From the NCBI GenBank assembly GCA_963777695.1, contig CAVZRC010000001.1, forward strand, positions 868,001-932,000: 64,000 nt of DNA, read 5' to 3'. The notes beneath the pieces were generated by a model. The model was not told the origin of the DNA. It was given only the letters and a program-made list of their open reading frames with translations, and made no database searches. Shown piece by piece: positions 19,488-28,271 of this stretch. The stretch comes from CAVZRC01 sp963777695. GTDB taxonomy: Bacteria; Planctomycetota; Planctomycetia; Isosphaerales; Isosphaeraceae. Made by a program: the position numbers and the translations under genes. The stretch's first letter is position 1; each line of letters opens with the position of its first letter.

Positions 19488-21350
19488 TCACGATTCGGGT
19501 TCGGGTTCGGGTTCAGGTTCGGGCGCGGATTCGACTTCGGGATCGGGCTCGGGTTCGGTCGACTCGCTCGCCACGGGAGCGGACCCGCCCATGCTGAACA
19601 GGGGACCTCCGCCGCCCAGGCCGCCCTTGAGCTCCTTGGTGTCCTTATCCTTCTCCTTCGCGGAGGAGTCGGGAGCCTCACCGGGCGGAGTGGAACCCTC
19701 TTCGCGTTCGCCCTCGGGTTTGGTCCACTGGGCCTTCTTGCGAGAGAGGCCGATCTTCCGCTCGCCCCGGTCGACCCGGAGGATCTTGACCTCGATCTCG
19801 TCGCCGACCTTCACGACCTCCTCGGGGCTGTCCACCTTGTGGTCGGCCAGCTCGGAGATGTGAAGGAGGCCCTCCAGGCCCGGCTCAAGCTCGACGAAGA
19901 CGCCGAAGTTGGTCAGCTTGGTCACCTTCCCCTTGACGACGTCGTTGGGCTCGTATCGGCCGGGGATGTCGGTCTCCCAGGGGTCGTCGCGGAGTTGCTT
20001 CAGGCCCAGCGCGATACGCTTGCGATCCTGGTCGACGTTGAGCACCTGGCAACTGATGCGCTGGCCCTTCTCGAGGATCTCGTTGGGATGGCCGATCTTC
20101 CGGGTCCAGCTCATGTCCGAGATATGGAGCAGGCCGTCGATCCCCTCCTCGATCTCGATGAAGGCCCCGTAGTTGGTGAGGTTGCGCACGGTGCCCTCGA
20201 CCATCGTACCCGGGGGGTACTTGCCGGCGACCTGGTCCCAGGGATTCACCTGGGTCTGTTTCATCCCCAGCGAGATCTCCTGCTTCTCCTTGTTGATGCC
20301 CAGGACGACGACCTCGATCTTGTCGCCGATATTCACCAGCTCGCTGGGGTGGTTGATGCGCTTGGTCCAGCTCATCTCGGAGATATGGACCAGGCCCTCG
20401 ATCCCTTCCTCCAGCTTGACGAAGGCGCCGTAGCTCATGACGTTGACGACTTCGCCGATGACGCGGGTGCCGACCGGGTACTTCCGCTCGACGTTCTCCC
20501 ACGGGCTGGCCGACTTCTGCTTGAGTCCCAGGGCGATCTTCTCGCGATCCTTGTCAACATGGAGGACCATGACCTCGACCTGATCGTCGATCTTGAGCAT
20601 GTCGCTGGGATGGTTGATCCGGCCCCAGCTCATGTCGGTGATGTGGAGCAGTCCATCGATCCCGCCGAGGTCGACGAACGCGCCGAAATCGGCGATGTTC
20701 TTGACGGTCCCCTTGCGGACCTGGCCGACTGCGATCTCCTCGAGCAACTGCTTCTTCTGCTGCTCGCGGGTGATCTCGATCAGCTTCCGCCGGCTGACGA
20801 CGATGTTGCGCCGGCTCTCATCGATCTTCAAGATCATGCACTCGATCTCTTGATCGATATAATCGGCGATGTCGGAGGGACGGCGGATGTCAACCTGGCT
20901 CGCGGGGAGGAAGACGTTGACCCCGATATCGACGAGGAGTCCGCCCTTGATCTTGCGGGTGACGCGCCCCTTGACCACGTCGCCCTCATGATACCGGGAG
21001 ATGACCATCTCCCAGGCGCGCATCCGGTGCGCCTTCTTGCGCGAGAGGACGATCTCGCCGGTCTCGTCCTCCATGCCTTCGAGCAGGACCTCGACCGTAT
21101 CCCCGTGCTGGGGCGGCGGCTCGTCTTCCCACTCATTGAGAGGGACGAGGCCCTCCGATTTATAACCGACGTTGACCACGACCTGGTCGCCCACGACCTC
21201 GACGACCCGGCCCGAGACGATCCGGCCGATCTCGAAATTCTGGCCCTCGCCCAGGAATCGGTCGAGGTCCGAGTCGTCCTCTCCGATGCCGATGGGTAGG
21301 AGCTCTTCGTCGCTGACATCAAACTCACGCAGCAGATTACGATCAACCAT
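19488..21350 (-). CDS. rpsA: 30S ribosomal protein S1
   Basis: 620 aa from ATG 21350 (M-V-D-R-N-L-L-R-E-F-D). About six S1/OB-fold RNA-binding repeats, recognisable by recurring G-x-F-V/I-x-L/I-E-x-G-I-x-G-L-L/V-H-I-S-E/D-M-S-W units (for example G-A-F-V-K-L-E-E-G-I-E-G-L-V-H-I-S). It ends in a low-complexity acidic Pro/Glu tail after a Lys/Glu/Asp-rich linker. It binds mRNA on the 30S subunit and supports initiation on weakly structured leaders. The frame is open upstream to 21470 but not conserved there. A hairpin follows the stop codon. In many bacteria S1 follows cmk; here it lies 16 kb from cmk-plsC. Confidence 0.95.
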   Translation of the reverse strand: MVDRNLLREFDVSDEELLPIGIGEDDSDLDRFLGEGQNFEIGRIVSGRVVEVVGDQVVVNVGYKSEGLVPLNEWEDEPPPQHGDTVEVLLEGMEDETGEIVLSRKKAHRMRAWEMVISRYHEGDVVKGRVTRKIKGGLLVDIGVNVFLPASQVDIRRPSDIADYIDQEIECMILKIDESRRNIVVSRRKLIEITREQQKKQLLEEIAVGQVRKGTVKNIADFGAFVDLGGIDGLLHITDMSWGRINHPSDMLKIDDQVEVMVLHVDKDREKIALGLKQKSASPWENVERKYPVGTRVIGEVVNVMSYGAFVKLEEGIEGLVHISEMSWTKRINHPSELVNIGDKIEVVVLGINKEKQEISLGMKQTQVNPWDQVAGKYPPGTMVEGTVRNLTNYGAFIEIEEGIDGLLHISDMSWTRKIGHPNEILEKGQRISCQVLNVDQDRKRIALGLKQLRDDPWETDIPGRYEPNDVVKGKVTKLTNFGVFVELEPGLEGLLHISELADHKVDSPEEVVKVGDEIEVKILRVDRGERKIGLSRKKAQWTKPEGEREEGSTPPGEAPDSSAKEKDKDTKELKGGLGGGGPLFSMGGSAPVASESTEPEPDPEVESAPEPEPEPEPES

Positions 21351-21796
21351 GTTGGAGTTCGCTTCAATACCACCCCCACGAAGCACGGGGGGACGCACCG
21401 CCGACTCGACCGCGGAGGACGACGTCGGCTCGCCTCGAATCGATCCATCGATCGAGCGGAGAGCCAGCACGCGTCCGACATCTCGCCGGCGTACACGAGT
21501 TGGTCAAAGACAGAAGCCGCCCCTCCACACAAGGGGCGGAATGATCCAATTTCTCATTATAGGCCAATGCCGCCGAAGAAGAATAGTCGAGCCGACCGGA
21601 ACCGAACGCGTGGATCGCTCGAAAGTTGGCCGGACGACCGCCCTTCCGATCCCCATCCACGGATCCACCCGAGACCCAACCATCCCACCTTGACCGATTC
21701 TCCGCGCCGGGATAGCCTCCGTCCGCCGCAATTCCAAGGTATCAACCCACCGCGATCGGAACGAACAATCCCCGGACCTCGGAAGGAAAGTCGACG
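21351..21796. other. Divergent intergenic region rpsA / lipoprotein
   Basis: 446 nt that should contain the rpsA promoter and leader (minus strand) and the lipoprotein promoter (plus strand). I see no convincing regulatory RNA or repeat. Confidence 0.5.
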
Positions 21797-22333
21797 ATGC
21801 GCATCGATCACCTGGCCTGGATTGTCGCCGCGATCGGGATCGTTCCGCTCGGCGGCTGTGCCTCGACCAGGACGGGATCGATCGGGGACGATGGCTCGCC
21901 TTCGGATCAATATTCGTATTCTGCGGGCCTGGGGGCGCAGGACTTCGCGCTCCCGCCCCTGGCCGTGAAGGCGGCGGTCTACGAGGCGATGGACGACCTC
22001 AAGATGACCGTGACTCATCGCGGCCGAGACGGGGTGGTCTCCCAGGTCGACGGCCGGACCGACGACGACCGGTCCGTGACGATCACGGTCCGCCCCCGAC
22101 AGGGGATCACGCACGTCGGCTGCCGGATCGGGTGGTTCGGCGACGATCCCCTCTCCCGGACCTTCCTGGAGCGCGTCGGGATCCGGCTGGGTACGCGGCC
22201 GCCGGAGGCGATCCCCGACAAACCGCCGAGTCGCCCGGCCTCCAACCCCTTCTTCTCGCGCGACGCGGTCCCCGACGCGCTCATGCTCAAGGAATACCCC
22301 GACGCACCCTATCGGGATCGGCCGGACCTTTGA
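21797..22333 (+). CDS. Lipoprotein, DUF3568-like
   Basis: 178 aa. Type II signal peptide with lipobox L-G-G-C at about residues 20-23 (M-R-I-D-H-L-A-W-I-V-A-A-I-G hydrophobic core, then Cys), so membrane anchoring by acylation is expected. The mature region A-V-K-A-A-V-Y-E-A-M-D-D-L-K-M-T-V followed by D-G-V-V-S-Q-V-D-G-R-T-D-D-D-R-S-V-T-I-T-V resembles the DUF3568 beta-alpha domain of unknown function. A Pro/Arg-rich, probably disordered C-terminus follows. GGAAGGAAAG about 8 nt before ATG 21797 supports the start. Confidence 0.75.
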   Translation: MRIDHLAWIVAAIGIVPLGGCASTRTGSIGDDGSPSDQYSYSAGLGAQDFALPPLAVKAAVYEAMDDLKMTVTHRGRDGVVSQVDGRTDDDRSVTITVRPRQGITHVGCRIGWFGDDPLSRTFLERVGIRLGTRPPEAIPDKPPSRPASNPFFSRDAVPDALMLKEYPDAPYRDRPDL

Positions 22334-22405
22334 ACCTCACGGCGGGGGCTATCGCTCGGCTCGGCGCGACGTCGCGCCCCGGCCCCTCGCTTCGAAATGA
22401 AAAAT

Positions 22406-22451
22406 GGTCAGCGACCACTCCACGCCCGAGAGGCTTGAGTGATCGCTGACC
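22406..22451. terminator. Hairpin after the lipoprotein gene
   Basis: GGTCAGCGACCACTC (22406-22420) pairs with GAGTGATCGCTGACC (22437-22451) with one mismatch and a 16-nt loop, 72 nt after the lipoprotein stop. AAAAT precedes the stem but no T-run follows, so plus-strand terminator strength is uncertain. Confidence 0.55.
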
Positions 22452-22785
22452 TGCCGCCCCGATGATTCCTGCCTGGATCATGCCGTTCGATTGCGGGCAT
22501 CGGCCAACCGGCACGCATCGCCACCGAAAAGGCCCTCAAGAGTGGGGGCGACTCGCTAGCGGCTTCCCATCATCGCCGCTTATTTTGGCCTTCCTCGGCC
22601 CACGCCGACCGAGCATCCATGCCGGATCGAACAGCGGGCCGTGAGGCCAGGGATCGAGCCAAACGATCGAGAAGTCGGTACCCGATCGCCTCGCAACGTA
22701 CAGGACGAACCGTGGCGCCATGCATCCTTGCCGCCCGGAATCGACCTGCTTTTTTCGGATTTCATTCTCCGGTGAGCGTTGTTTG

Positions 22786-22814
22786 TTAATACGAGAATAA
22801 GAAGTGCGTATTAA
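22786..22814. promoter_or_regulatory. 8-bp inverted repeat in an AT-rich island
   Basis: TTAATACG (22786-22793) and CGTATTAA (22807-22814) are perfect inverted repeats with a 13-nt spacer, in the most AT-rich stretch of this region. The geometry fits an operator for a dimeric regulator, but no partner gene is identified. Confidence 0.3.
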
Positions 22815-23293
22815 TGCAATCGATCGACAGTCCGAATCATCGCGAACCGGCCGGCCTCGGGGTTGACCGCGAACGTTCGTCAAAATACGACGATTTCCCT
22901 CCCTCGTCAACCCTCTCCCGGGTTTTTTTTCGGGGCCCGGATTCAGGTCCCGGCGGTCCGCGTTGACGCGAGCGAGCATCGAGACGTCCCCGTCGAAGGC
23001 CATCGGCGTCCGTCCGGGTCCGCGACGAGAAGCGGTTAGGCAGGCGTTGCGTCGCCCGGCCATCCCTGTCAAACTCGGTGCTGCCCGAGGATGAGGAGAT
23101 GTCGTAGGTCGACGGGACGGCCGTGAAGGGGTTTTCAACCCCTCGCCGGACTCGGCTATAAAAGACGGAGTATTGCAAGTCGCACGAGCCGGCTTGTGAT
23201 CGAGTGCGACGGCGATCGGCTCGGGAGCCTAGATTGGAAGGCCGGCCGGGGGATTCGGCGGCCGGCCGCGGTGGATGTCGGAGGCCCTTGGCG

Positions 23294-24357
23294 ATGCGAG
23301 CTCGGATAGGCTTCGACCATTATTCCCTCGCGAGCCGCGGACTGACGGCCGATGCGACCCTGGAATTCGCCCGCGAACATCGTTTCGACGGCGTCCAGTT
23401 CCTGGAGCCCGCGTCGATCGATGGATCGCTCGATCCGGGTCGATTGGCGGCCTTCCGCGGGCGGGCGGAGGCGATGGGGCTCTATCCTCGAGGTCGGGAT
23501 GCCGTCGCCGAACCCGGTGCGACGGTCGCGCGAGTTAGGCCGGCAGATCGCGCCGCGAGATCTGGCAGTCGAGCTGGGATCGCTCGTCGATGCGACGGCG
23601 GCATTGGGATGTCGGCATGCTCGGCTCTATGTCGGCGATCGTCACGATCGCTTCCGGATCGACACCCCCTGGGACGTCCAGGTCGCAGCGACGGTCGAGG
23701 TGATCCGCCTCCTGACACCCCGGCTCAAGGAGCGTGGTATTCGCGTCGCGATCGAGACCCACGCCGACCTGACTGTCGCGGAGCTGCTCGCGATCATCGA
23801 CCGGCTCGACCCCGAGGTCGCGGGGGTGACCCTCGACACCGGCAACCTGCCGATGCGGCTCGATGACCCGCTCGAAGCGGTCGAACGGCTCGCCCCTTTC
23901 ATCCTGGGCACGCACATCAAGGACGCGGCGCTGGCCTTCACCCGGCGCGGATTGTGCTGGCAGGCCCGGCCGGTCGGCTCCGGCATCCTCCCCTTGCCCG
24001 ACATGCTCACCGCGATCCTGCGCAGTCGTCCCTCGATCACGCTGTCGATCGAGGTCCATCCTCGCATCTATGACCTGCCGATCTACGATCCTCGGTGGCT
24101 GGGCTTCTTCCCCGACTTGCGCCGCCATCCCTGGCCGCCGTGGTCCGAATGGCGGCGGAGTGCGAGCGACGCTACGCAGATGGTTCGCTACCCCGACCCG
24201 AGACGGTCGAGTCGATCCCATGGTCCGGCGCGATCTGGACTGGCTGGCGAGCTCGCTCGGTTACCTCCGGTCCGTGGTGCCGACGTTGATCGAGGCCGCA
24301 ATCGACCCCGCCGCGACGTACGCGGCCGCTCCAACCGGCGAGACCAGTCCATCATGA
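23294..24357 (+). pseudogene. Sugar phosphate isomerase/epimerase with three frame breaks
   Basis: Xylose-isomerase-like TIM barrel, about 353 aa if repaired. Starts at ATG 23294 (R-A-R-I-G-F-D-H-Y-S-L) with GGAGG upstream. The first break is near 23490 (an extra C after L-Y). The main frame then carries L-G-C-R-H-A-R-L-Y-V-G, I-R-V-A-I-E-T-H-A-D-L, G-V-T-L-D-T-G-N and H-I-K-D-A-A-L. Further breaks lie at about 24118 (into A-A-V-V-R-M-A-A-E-C-E) and 24225 (into R-D-L-D-W-L-A-S-S-L-G-Y-L). The final stop at 24357 overlaps the next gene's ATG as ATGA, and that coupling suggests the gene is or recently was functional. Three breaks in one gene mean either decay or a poor-quality patch. Confidence 0.75.
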
Positions 24358-25439
24358 CCGACAGTCCGACCAAGAGTACCCGGATCGTTTCCCTCGATCA
24401 ATTCCGGGGTTATACCGTTGTGGGCATGCTGCTGGTCAACTTCATCGGCGGCTATCGCGTCGTCCCGGCGATCCTCAAGCATCACAATACGTATTGCAGT
24501 TACGCCGACACGATCATGCCCCAATTCTTTTTCGCGGTCGGCTTCGCCTACCGACTGACGTTCCTGAGGCGGCTCGAGACGGCGGGCACCCGTACGGCCA
24601 TCGCCGCCGTCCTGAAGCGCGCCGCCGGGCTGATCCTGCTCGGCTTCGTGATCTATCACATCGACGGGAGCGTGAAGTCGTGGAAGGAGCTGCAAGCTTT
24701 CAGCGCGGGCGAGCTCCTCAGCCGAACGATCCGACGCGAGTTGTTCCAGACGCTGGTACACATCGCCGTCACCTCGATCTGGGTCCTCCCGGTGATCGCC
24801 GCCGGGGTCTTACCGCGTGTGATCTTCCTGCTGGCGTCGGCGGGGCTCCATCTCTGGCTCTCCTACCTCTTTTACCTCGACGTCGCCTGGAACCCCCCTC
24901 GCGTCATCGACGGCGGCCCGCTCGGGTTCCTGACCTGGACGATCCCCATGCTGGTCGGCTCGATGGCCTACGACGCGGTCGCCGCTATCCACGATCGCCG
25001 GCTGGCCGTTCGCCGGTTATTAAGTTGGTCCGGCATCCTCATGCTCGCGGGATACGCGATCTCCTGCGCGGGGGGGCGATGGGCAACGCCGCCGTTCATC
25101 GCTCCGCCCCCGAGTCCCTCGATTGAGCTCTGGACGATGAGCCAGCGCACGGGGAGCGTGTCCTATCTCACCTTTGCGGCGGGGTTCTCCCTGGCGGTCT
25201 ACGCCCTGTTCGTCGTCGCCTGCGATCTCCGCGGCTTCCGGAGCTGGCTCTTCCGCATCTACGGCCAGAATGCGCTCGCCGCCTACATCCTTCACACCAT
25301 GGTCGCAGGCGCCGTGAAACCTTACGTACCCAATGATGCCCCGCTCTGGTACCTCGCGGCCGGATTCGGCCTTTATTTCGCCATCTGCACTCTGTTCATC
25401 GACTACCTGGAGAAAAATCAGATCTTCCTGCGGCTCTGA
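24354..25439 (+). CDS. Membrane acyltransferase, DUF5009 / heparan-alpha-glucosaminide N-acetyltransferase-like
   Basis: 361 aa with about eight to ten transmembrane segments. N-terminal S-L-D-Q-F-R-G-Y-T-V-V-G-M-L-L-V-N-F is the family hallmark (SLDxxRG, first TM helix), then a helix pair around D-T-I-M-P-Q-F-F-F-A-V-G and the late R-I-Y-G-Q-N-A-L-A-A-Y-I-L-H. Related proteins move acetyl groups across membranes onto sugars. Its ATG overlaps the stop of the sugar isomerase (ATGA), suggesting a shared operon in carbohydrate metabolism. It converges on the rhomboid gene across the 25451-25517 hairpin. Confidence 0.85.
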   Translation: MTDSPTKSTRIVSLDQFRGYTVVGMLLVNFIGGYRVVPAILKHHNTYCSYADTIMPQFFFAVGFAYRLTFLRRLETAGTRTAIAAVLKRAAGLILLGFVIYHIDGSVKSWKELQAFSAGELLSRTIRRELFQTLVHIAVTSIWVLPVIAAGVLPRVIFLLASAGLHLWLSYLFYLDVAWNPPRVIDGGPLGFLTWTIPMLVGSMAYDAVAAIHDRRLAVRRLLSWSGILMLAGYAISCAGGRWATPPFIAPPPSPSIELWTMSQRTGSVSYLTFAAGFSLAVYALFVVACDLRGFRSWLFRIYGQNALAAYILHTMVAGAVKPYVPNDAPLWYLAAGFGLYFAICTLFIDYLEKNQIFLRL

Positions 25440-25450
25440 GGGCCGGTCCC

Positions 25451-25517
25451 GTAGGGTGGGTGAAATCCGCCGAAACATCCGCAATTGGAACCATTCAGTG
25501 GGTTTCACCCGCCCTAC
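25451..25517. repeat. GTAGGGTGGGTGAAA inverted repeat between convergent genes
   Basis: GTAGGGTGGGTGAAATCC (25451-25468) pairs with GGTTTCACCCGCCCTAC (25501-25517) with one mismatch and one bulge. It lies between two convergent stop codons, so it may end transcription from both sides. The sequence also looks like a dispersed extragenic repeat. Confidence 0.6.
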
Positions 25518-25537
25518 GAATCGTCGCCATGAGATCG

Positions 25538-26776
25538 TCACCAGAGCTCGTCCTCGAGCTCCAGCGGTCCATCCTCCTGCATCACCTCGGCCTGTCGGAC
25601 GAGCTGATTCCGTATGGTCTCGAGCGACTCGGGCAAAGACCCATCGGGAAACTGGCCGAGGAGCCGGAGCCCCTGGAGGGGCCGGCCTAGCTTCTGGATC
25701 AGGACCTGCGCCAGCTTCAACCGGATGCGGGGCGATGGGTCGGGCTGGTTGCGGACGTAGTCGCGCATGACCTGAACGCCGTCCTCCCAGAAATCCTGCC
25801 CAAGGAGTGATTCGATCAGGTCTGCGCCAGTCGCGTTCCGGGGGCCGCCATCGGGAGGCCGAACGCGTCGCCTTGCGATAAACGGCGAGCGCCGACTCCA
25901 CCTCGCCGATTTCAAGGTGCTGGCGCATGGCTCGCAGCACGGCGGTGGAGGGATCCTCGACGGAATGCGGGGCCGACCGGTCCTTCTCAACCCGCTTGGA
26001 CTTCTTCTTCGGCGGCGGGGCGAACTCGACCGCGACCGGCGCTTCGGCTTCATGAGCTTCGCCGCCTGCTTCTTCGACATCCCGGCCCGCCCCTTGAGGA
26101 CCGCGAAGAGATCCCAATTCTCGCAATCCACGAGCTTGAACTTGACCATCGCCACGCCCACCGCGAATCCCAGGAGTGCGCCGATGGTCTGGGCCAGCGC
26201 CACGGTCAAGATGACGCCGCTCGAGTGATTCGTGAGGTTCGCCATAATGACGCCTGACATGCCCGAGGTGAGCACATCCATCGCGATATACAGCACGGCA
26301 AACCAGAGGATCGACAGATCGAACTCCATCGGAGTGAACCGGAGCCAGACGATGCAGATGACTTCGTTCCGAGGCGCCCAGACCAGGCAGATGGTCAGCA
26401 GGCCGAAGATCACGTTCGAAGAGCCTAGCACCGCAAATCCTTGCTCGCCCTGGACCAGGAGCTGAATCCCCGCGCTCTCGACGATCCCGAGACCCAGATA
26501 GATCATCAAGAACGCCAACCAGCCGACCTTCCCCTCGATCAGGAACCCGAACGTCCACAGGAAGATCATGTTGCCGGCGAGGTGGAAAATCCCGGCGTGC
26601 AGGAAGATGTTGGTCGTCCACTGGAGTGGGTGGATGCCCTCTCCGAGGATCAGAGTCAATCCCTCGTGGGCGCGAGCGGGGAATAGCAAGAACACCATCG
26701 TGTTCAGGACGATCAGCCCGATCGTGGCCACCGGCCGGTGATAGATGGGGGCATCGGTGCCCCAGGGGATGATCAT
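25538..26776 (-). CDS. Rhomboid-family membrane protein with C-terminal helical extension; two compensating frame breaks
   Basis: About 412 aa. Six to seven TM helices in residues 15-215. Rhomboid features: H-x4-H-x3-N in F-L-H-A-G-I-F-H-L-A-G-N (His60, His65, Asn69) and the serine loop L-G-S-S-N-V-I-F-G (Ser120). The expected catalytic His in the last helix (usually H-x-x-G-A-x-x-G) is Gln196 in A-Q-T-I-G-A-L-L-G, in a clean reading frame. W-V/L-D-C-E-N-W-D-L-F follows as in planctomycete relatives. The stretch between about 26050 and 25845 is out of frame: the alternative frame gives E-A-P-V-A-V-E-F-A-P-P-P-K-K-K and L-E-I-G-E-V-E-S-A-L-A-V-Y-R, a TPR-like linker. The breaks are near 26041-26055 and the G5 run 25840-25844. 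Last gene of the LarA-HAD-CPBP-rhomboid run. Confidence 0.8.
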   Translation of the reverse strand: MIIPWGTDAPIYHRPVATIGLIVLNTMVFLLFPARAHEGLTLILGEGIHPLQWTTNIFLHAGIFHLAGNMIFLWTFGFLIEGKVGWLAFLMIYLGLGIVESAGIQLLVQGEQGFAVLGSSNVIFGLLTICLVWAPRNEVICIVWLRFTPMEFDLSILWFAVLYIAMDVLTSGMSGVIMANLTNHSSGVILTVALAQTIGALLGFAVGVAMVKFKLVDCENWDLFAVLKGRAGMSKKQAAKLMKPKRRSRSSSPRRRRRSPSGLRRTGRPRIPSRIPPPPCCEPCASTLKSARWSRRSPFIARRRVRPPDGGPRNATGADLIESLLGQDFWEDGVQVMRDYVRNQPDPSPRIRLKLAQVLIQKLGRPLQGLRLLGQFPDGSLPESLETIRNQLVRQAEVMQEDGPLELEDELW

Positions 26777-26803
26777 CGCGACCGACTCCTCGCGGATCGA
26801 CGA

Positions 26804-27589
26804 TTACCAGAACTTCCAGTCGCCGGTGGCGAGCACGTAGATTCCCAGGGCCAGATTGGCCACGGCATGACTGACCACGCATGCGGAGAGCGACTTCGTC
26901 TGATGGAGCAGCCAGGCCCAGAGGAGCCCCGTCAGGAGCGCCGGCAGCCATTCGGGGTGAGACAGGGCGAAGAACACCGAGCTGACCACCGCCGCGACGG
27001 GCGTGACACGCCCGATGGGGACTCGCTCGAAGTCCTGGTCGATCACCCATCGCAGCAGGAATGATCGACAGAAAAGCTCCTCGATCACCGGGACGAGGAC
27101 CACGAGTCCCAGCATCCTGACGGCGATGAATGCCCATCGCGAGGCGATCGCGAGGTGACTCGGGTCGAAGGACGCGCGATTGCCCATCAGGAAGGGAAGG
27201 GACGGGTAGAGGCCATCGAGGCCGATCCAGAGCCCGAACACGACGCATCCGGTCGCGATCGCCAGGAGCAACCCCCCGGGTCCCGGCAGAGGCCGCAAAT
27301 CCTTCCAGGTCGATCGGTACCACCAGGCCACTGCCGCGACCACCAGGAGCTTGATCGTATAGGCGATCGGGTACCAGGTGCTAGGCTGCTTGTCGACGTG
27401 CGGGAGGTAGCCTTCCAGGCCGCCCAGGGACACATAGGCGAAAATTGGGGCCACATAGGGAAGGATGCTCGCTAGCTCGACCGGTGGCCGTGGTCCTGGC
27501 GAATTCGGGGAGTCCGGGCGATTCCCGGCCGACTCACCTTGGGTCACGTCGTCGGCCCCGACCGTCGCGGATCCGAACTTGAACTTCAT
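26804..27589 (-). CDS. CPBP family intramembrane (CAAX-type) metalloprotease
   Basis: 261 aa. About seven TM helices after a 38-residue Ser/Pro/Gly-rich cytoplasmic N-terminus. All CPBP motifs are present: E-E-L-F-C-R (Glu170, Glu171, Arg175), F-A-L-S-H (His211) and H-A-V-A-N (His241, Asn245). The W-Y-P-I-A-Y-T-I-K and Y-R-S-T-W-K-D-L-R-P stretches resemble the CAAX-protease-related proteins often found with exosortase/PEP-CTERM systems, which fits the two PEP-CTERM genes in this window; the link is inference. It starts 7 nt after the HAD gene ends and 27 nt before the rhomboid gene. Confidence 0.88.
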   Translation of the reverse strand: MKFKFGSATVGADDVTQGESAGNRPDSPNSPGPRPPVELASILPYVAPIFAYVSLGGLEGYLPHVDKQPSTWYPIAYTIKLLVVAAVAWWYRSTWKDLRPLPGPGGLLLAIATGCVVFGLWIGLDGLYPSLPFLMGNRASFDPSHLAIASRWAFIAVRMLGLVVLVPVIEELFCRSFLLRWVIDQDFERVPIGRVTPVAAVVSSVFFALSHPEWLPALLTGLLWAWLLHQTKSLSACVVSHAVANLALGIYVLATGDWKFW

Positions 27590-27596
27590 CGGGCCT

Positions 27597-28264
27597 TCAC
27601 TCCTCGGGTGCGATTCCGATCAGGTCCAGGAGGGCCGGGTCGTCGAGCCGGGGGACGATGAGCGCCGCGGCTCCCAGCCCCTCGGCTGGGCTGTGTTCGT
27701 GGGGAACTCCCACGGCGATCGCCCCCGCGGCGGTCGCCGCGGCCACTCCGGCCGGGCTATCTTCCAGCACCACGACCGATCCCGCCGGCACGCCGAATCG
27801 TTCCGCCGCCAGATGGTAGATCTCCGGGTCGGGCTTCCCGCGCGTGACATCCTCCGATGCCAGCACGAAAGTGAACCGATCCCGCAATCCGTGTCGCGTC
27901 AAGAGCCGATCCGCGTATGCATGCCGGGACGAGGTTGCGACCGCCAGGGGCAGGCCGAGATGCTTCAGTCGATCGAGGAGCACGAACAGGCCGGGCGTCG
28001 GATGGACCGCGTCGTCCATCACGGCATCGAACTGCGCCGCACTTCCGCGACGATCCGTTCGACCGGCTCCTCCACGCCCGCTAGGGTCTTCAGGACGTCG
28101 GCGACCTCGGCCGCGCGACGGCCGATCATCGCCCGCATGATCTCGGGCGTGAATCGCTTGCCTCGCGACGCCAGCACCTCCGAGGACACCCGGAAAAACA
28201 GGGCCTCCGTATCGAACATCAGCCCATCCAGGTCGAAGACGACTGCCTTGACCGTCGCACTCAT
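27597..28264 (-). CDS. HAD-superfamily phosphatase (beta-phosphoglucomutase-like), with a frame break
   Basis: About 222 aa if read through. From ATG 28264: V-V-F-D-L-D-G-L-M-F-D-T-E with the Asp nucleophile pair (motif I), then a helical cap. The first frame ends in a stop near 28019 after R-R-S-S-M-P; the next frame, overlapping at 28022, supplies L-A-V-A-T-S-S-R (motif II Thr/Ser), T-R-G-K-P-D-P-E-I-Y (motif III Lys) and V-V-V-L-E-D-S-P-A-G (motif IV Asp). The break lies at about 28025-28045. Substrate is probably a small sugar phosphate. It begins 7 nt after the LarA-like gene, so it is in the same operon. Confidence 0.85.
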
Positions 28265-28271
28265 TGATCCA

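Larger units (their letters stand above)
22334..23293. other. 960-nt region without a supported gene
   Basis: Between the lipoprotein and the broken sugar isomerase. It contains a terminator-like hairpin (22406-22451), an AT-rich island with an 8-bp inverted repeat (22786-22814), a T8 run at 22923-22930 and an AT-rich patch (CTATAAAAG near 23156). The open frames on both strands look like high-GC shadows. A small RNA gene or a degraded gene cannot be excluded. Confidence 0.5.

Noticed and set aside
19839..21299. 486-codon plus-strand frame with a repeated pattern
   Set aside because: Antisense of the S1 repeats of rpsA, which creates apparent repeats in the shadow.
23154..23170. TATA-like sequence CTATAAAAG as a promoter
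   Set aside because: No suitably spaced -35 element and no nearby gene start without other explanation.
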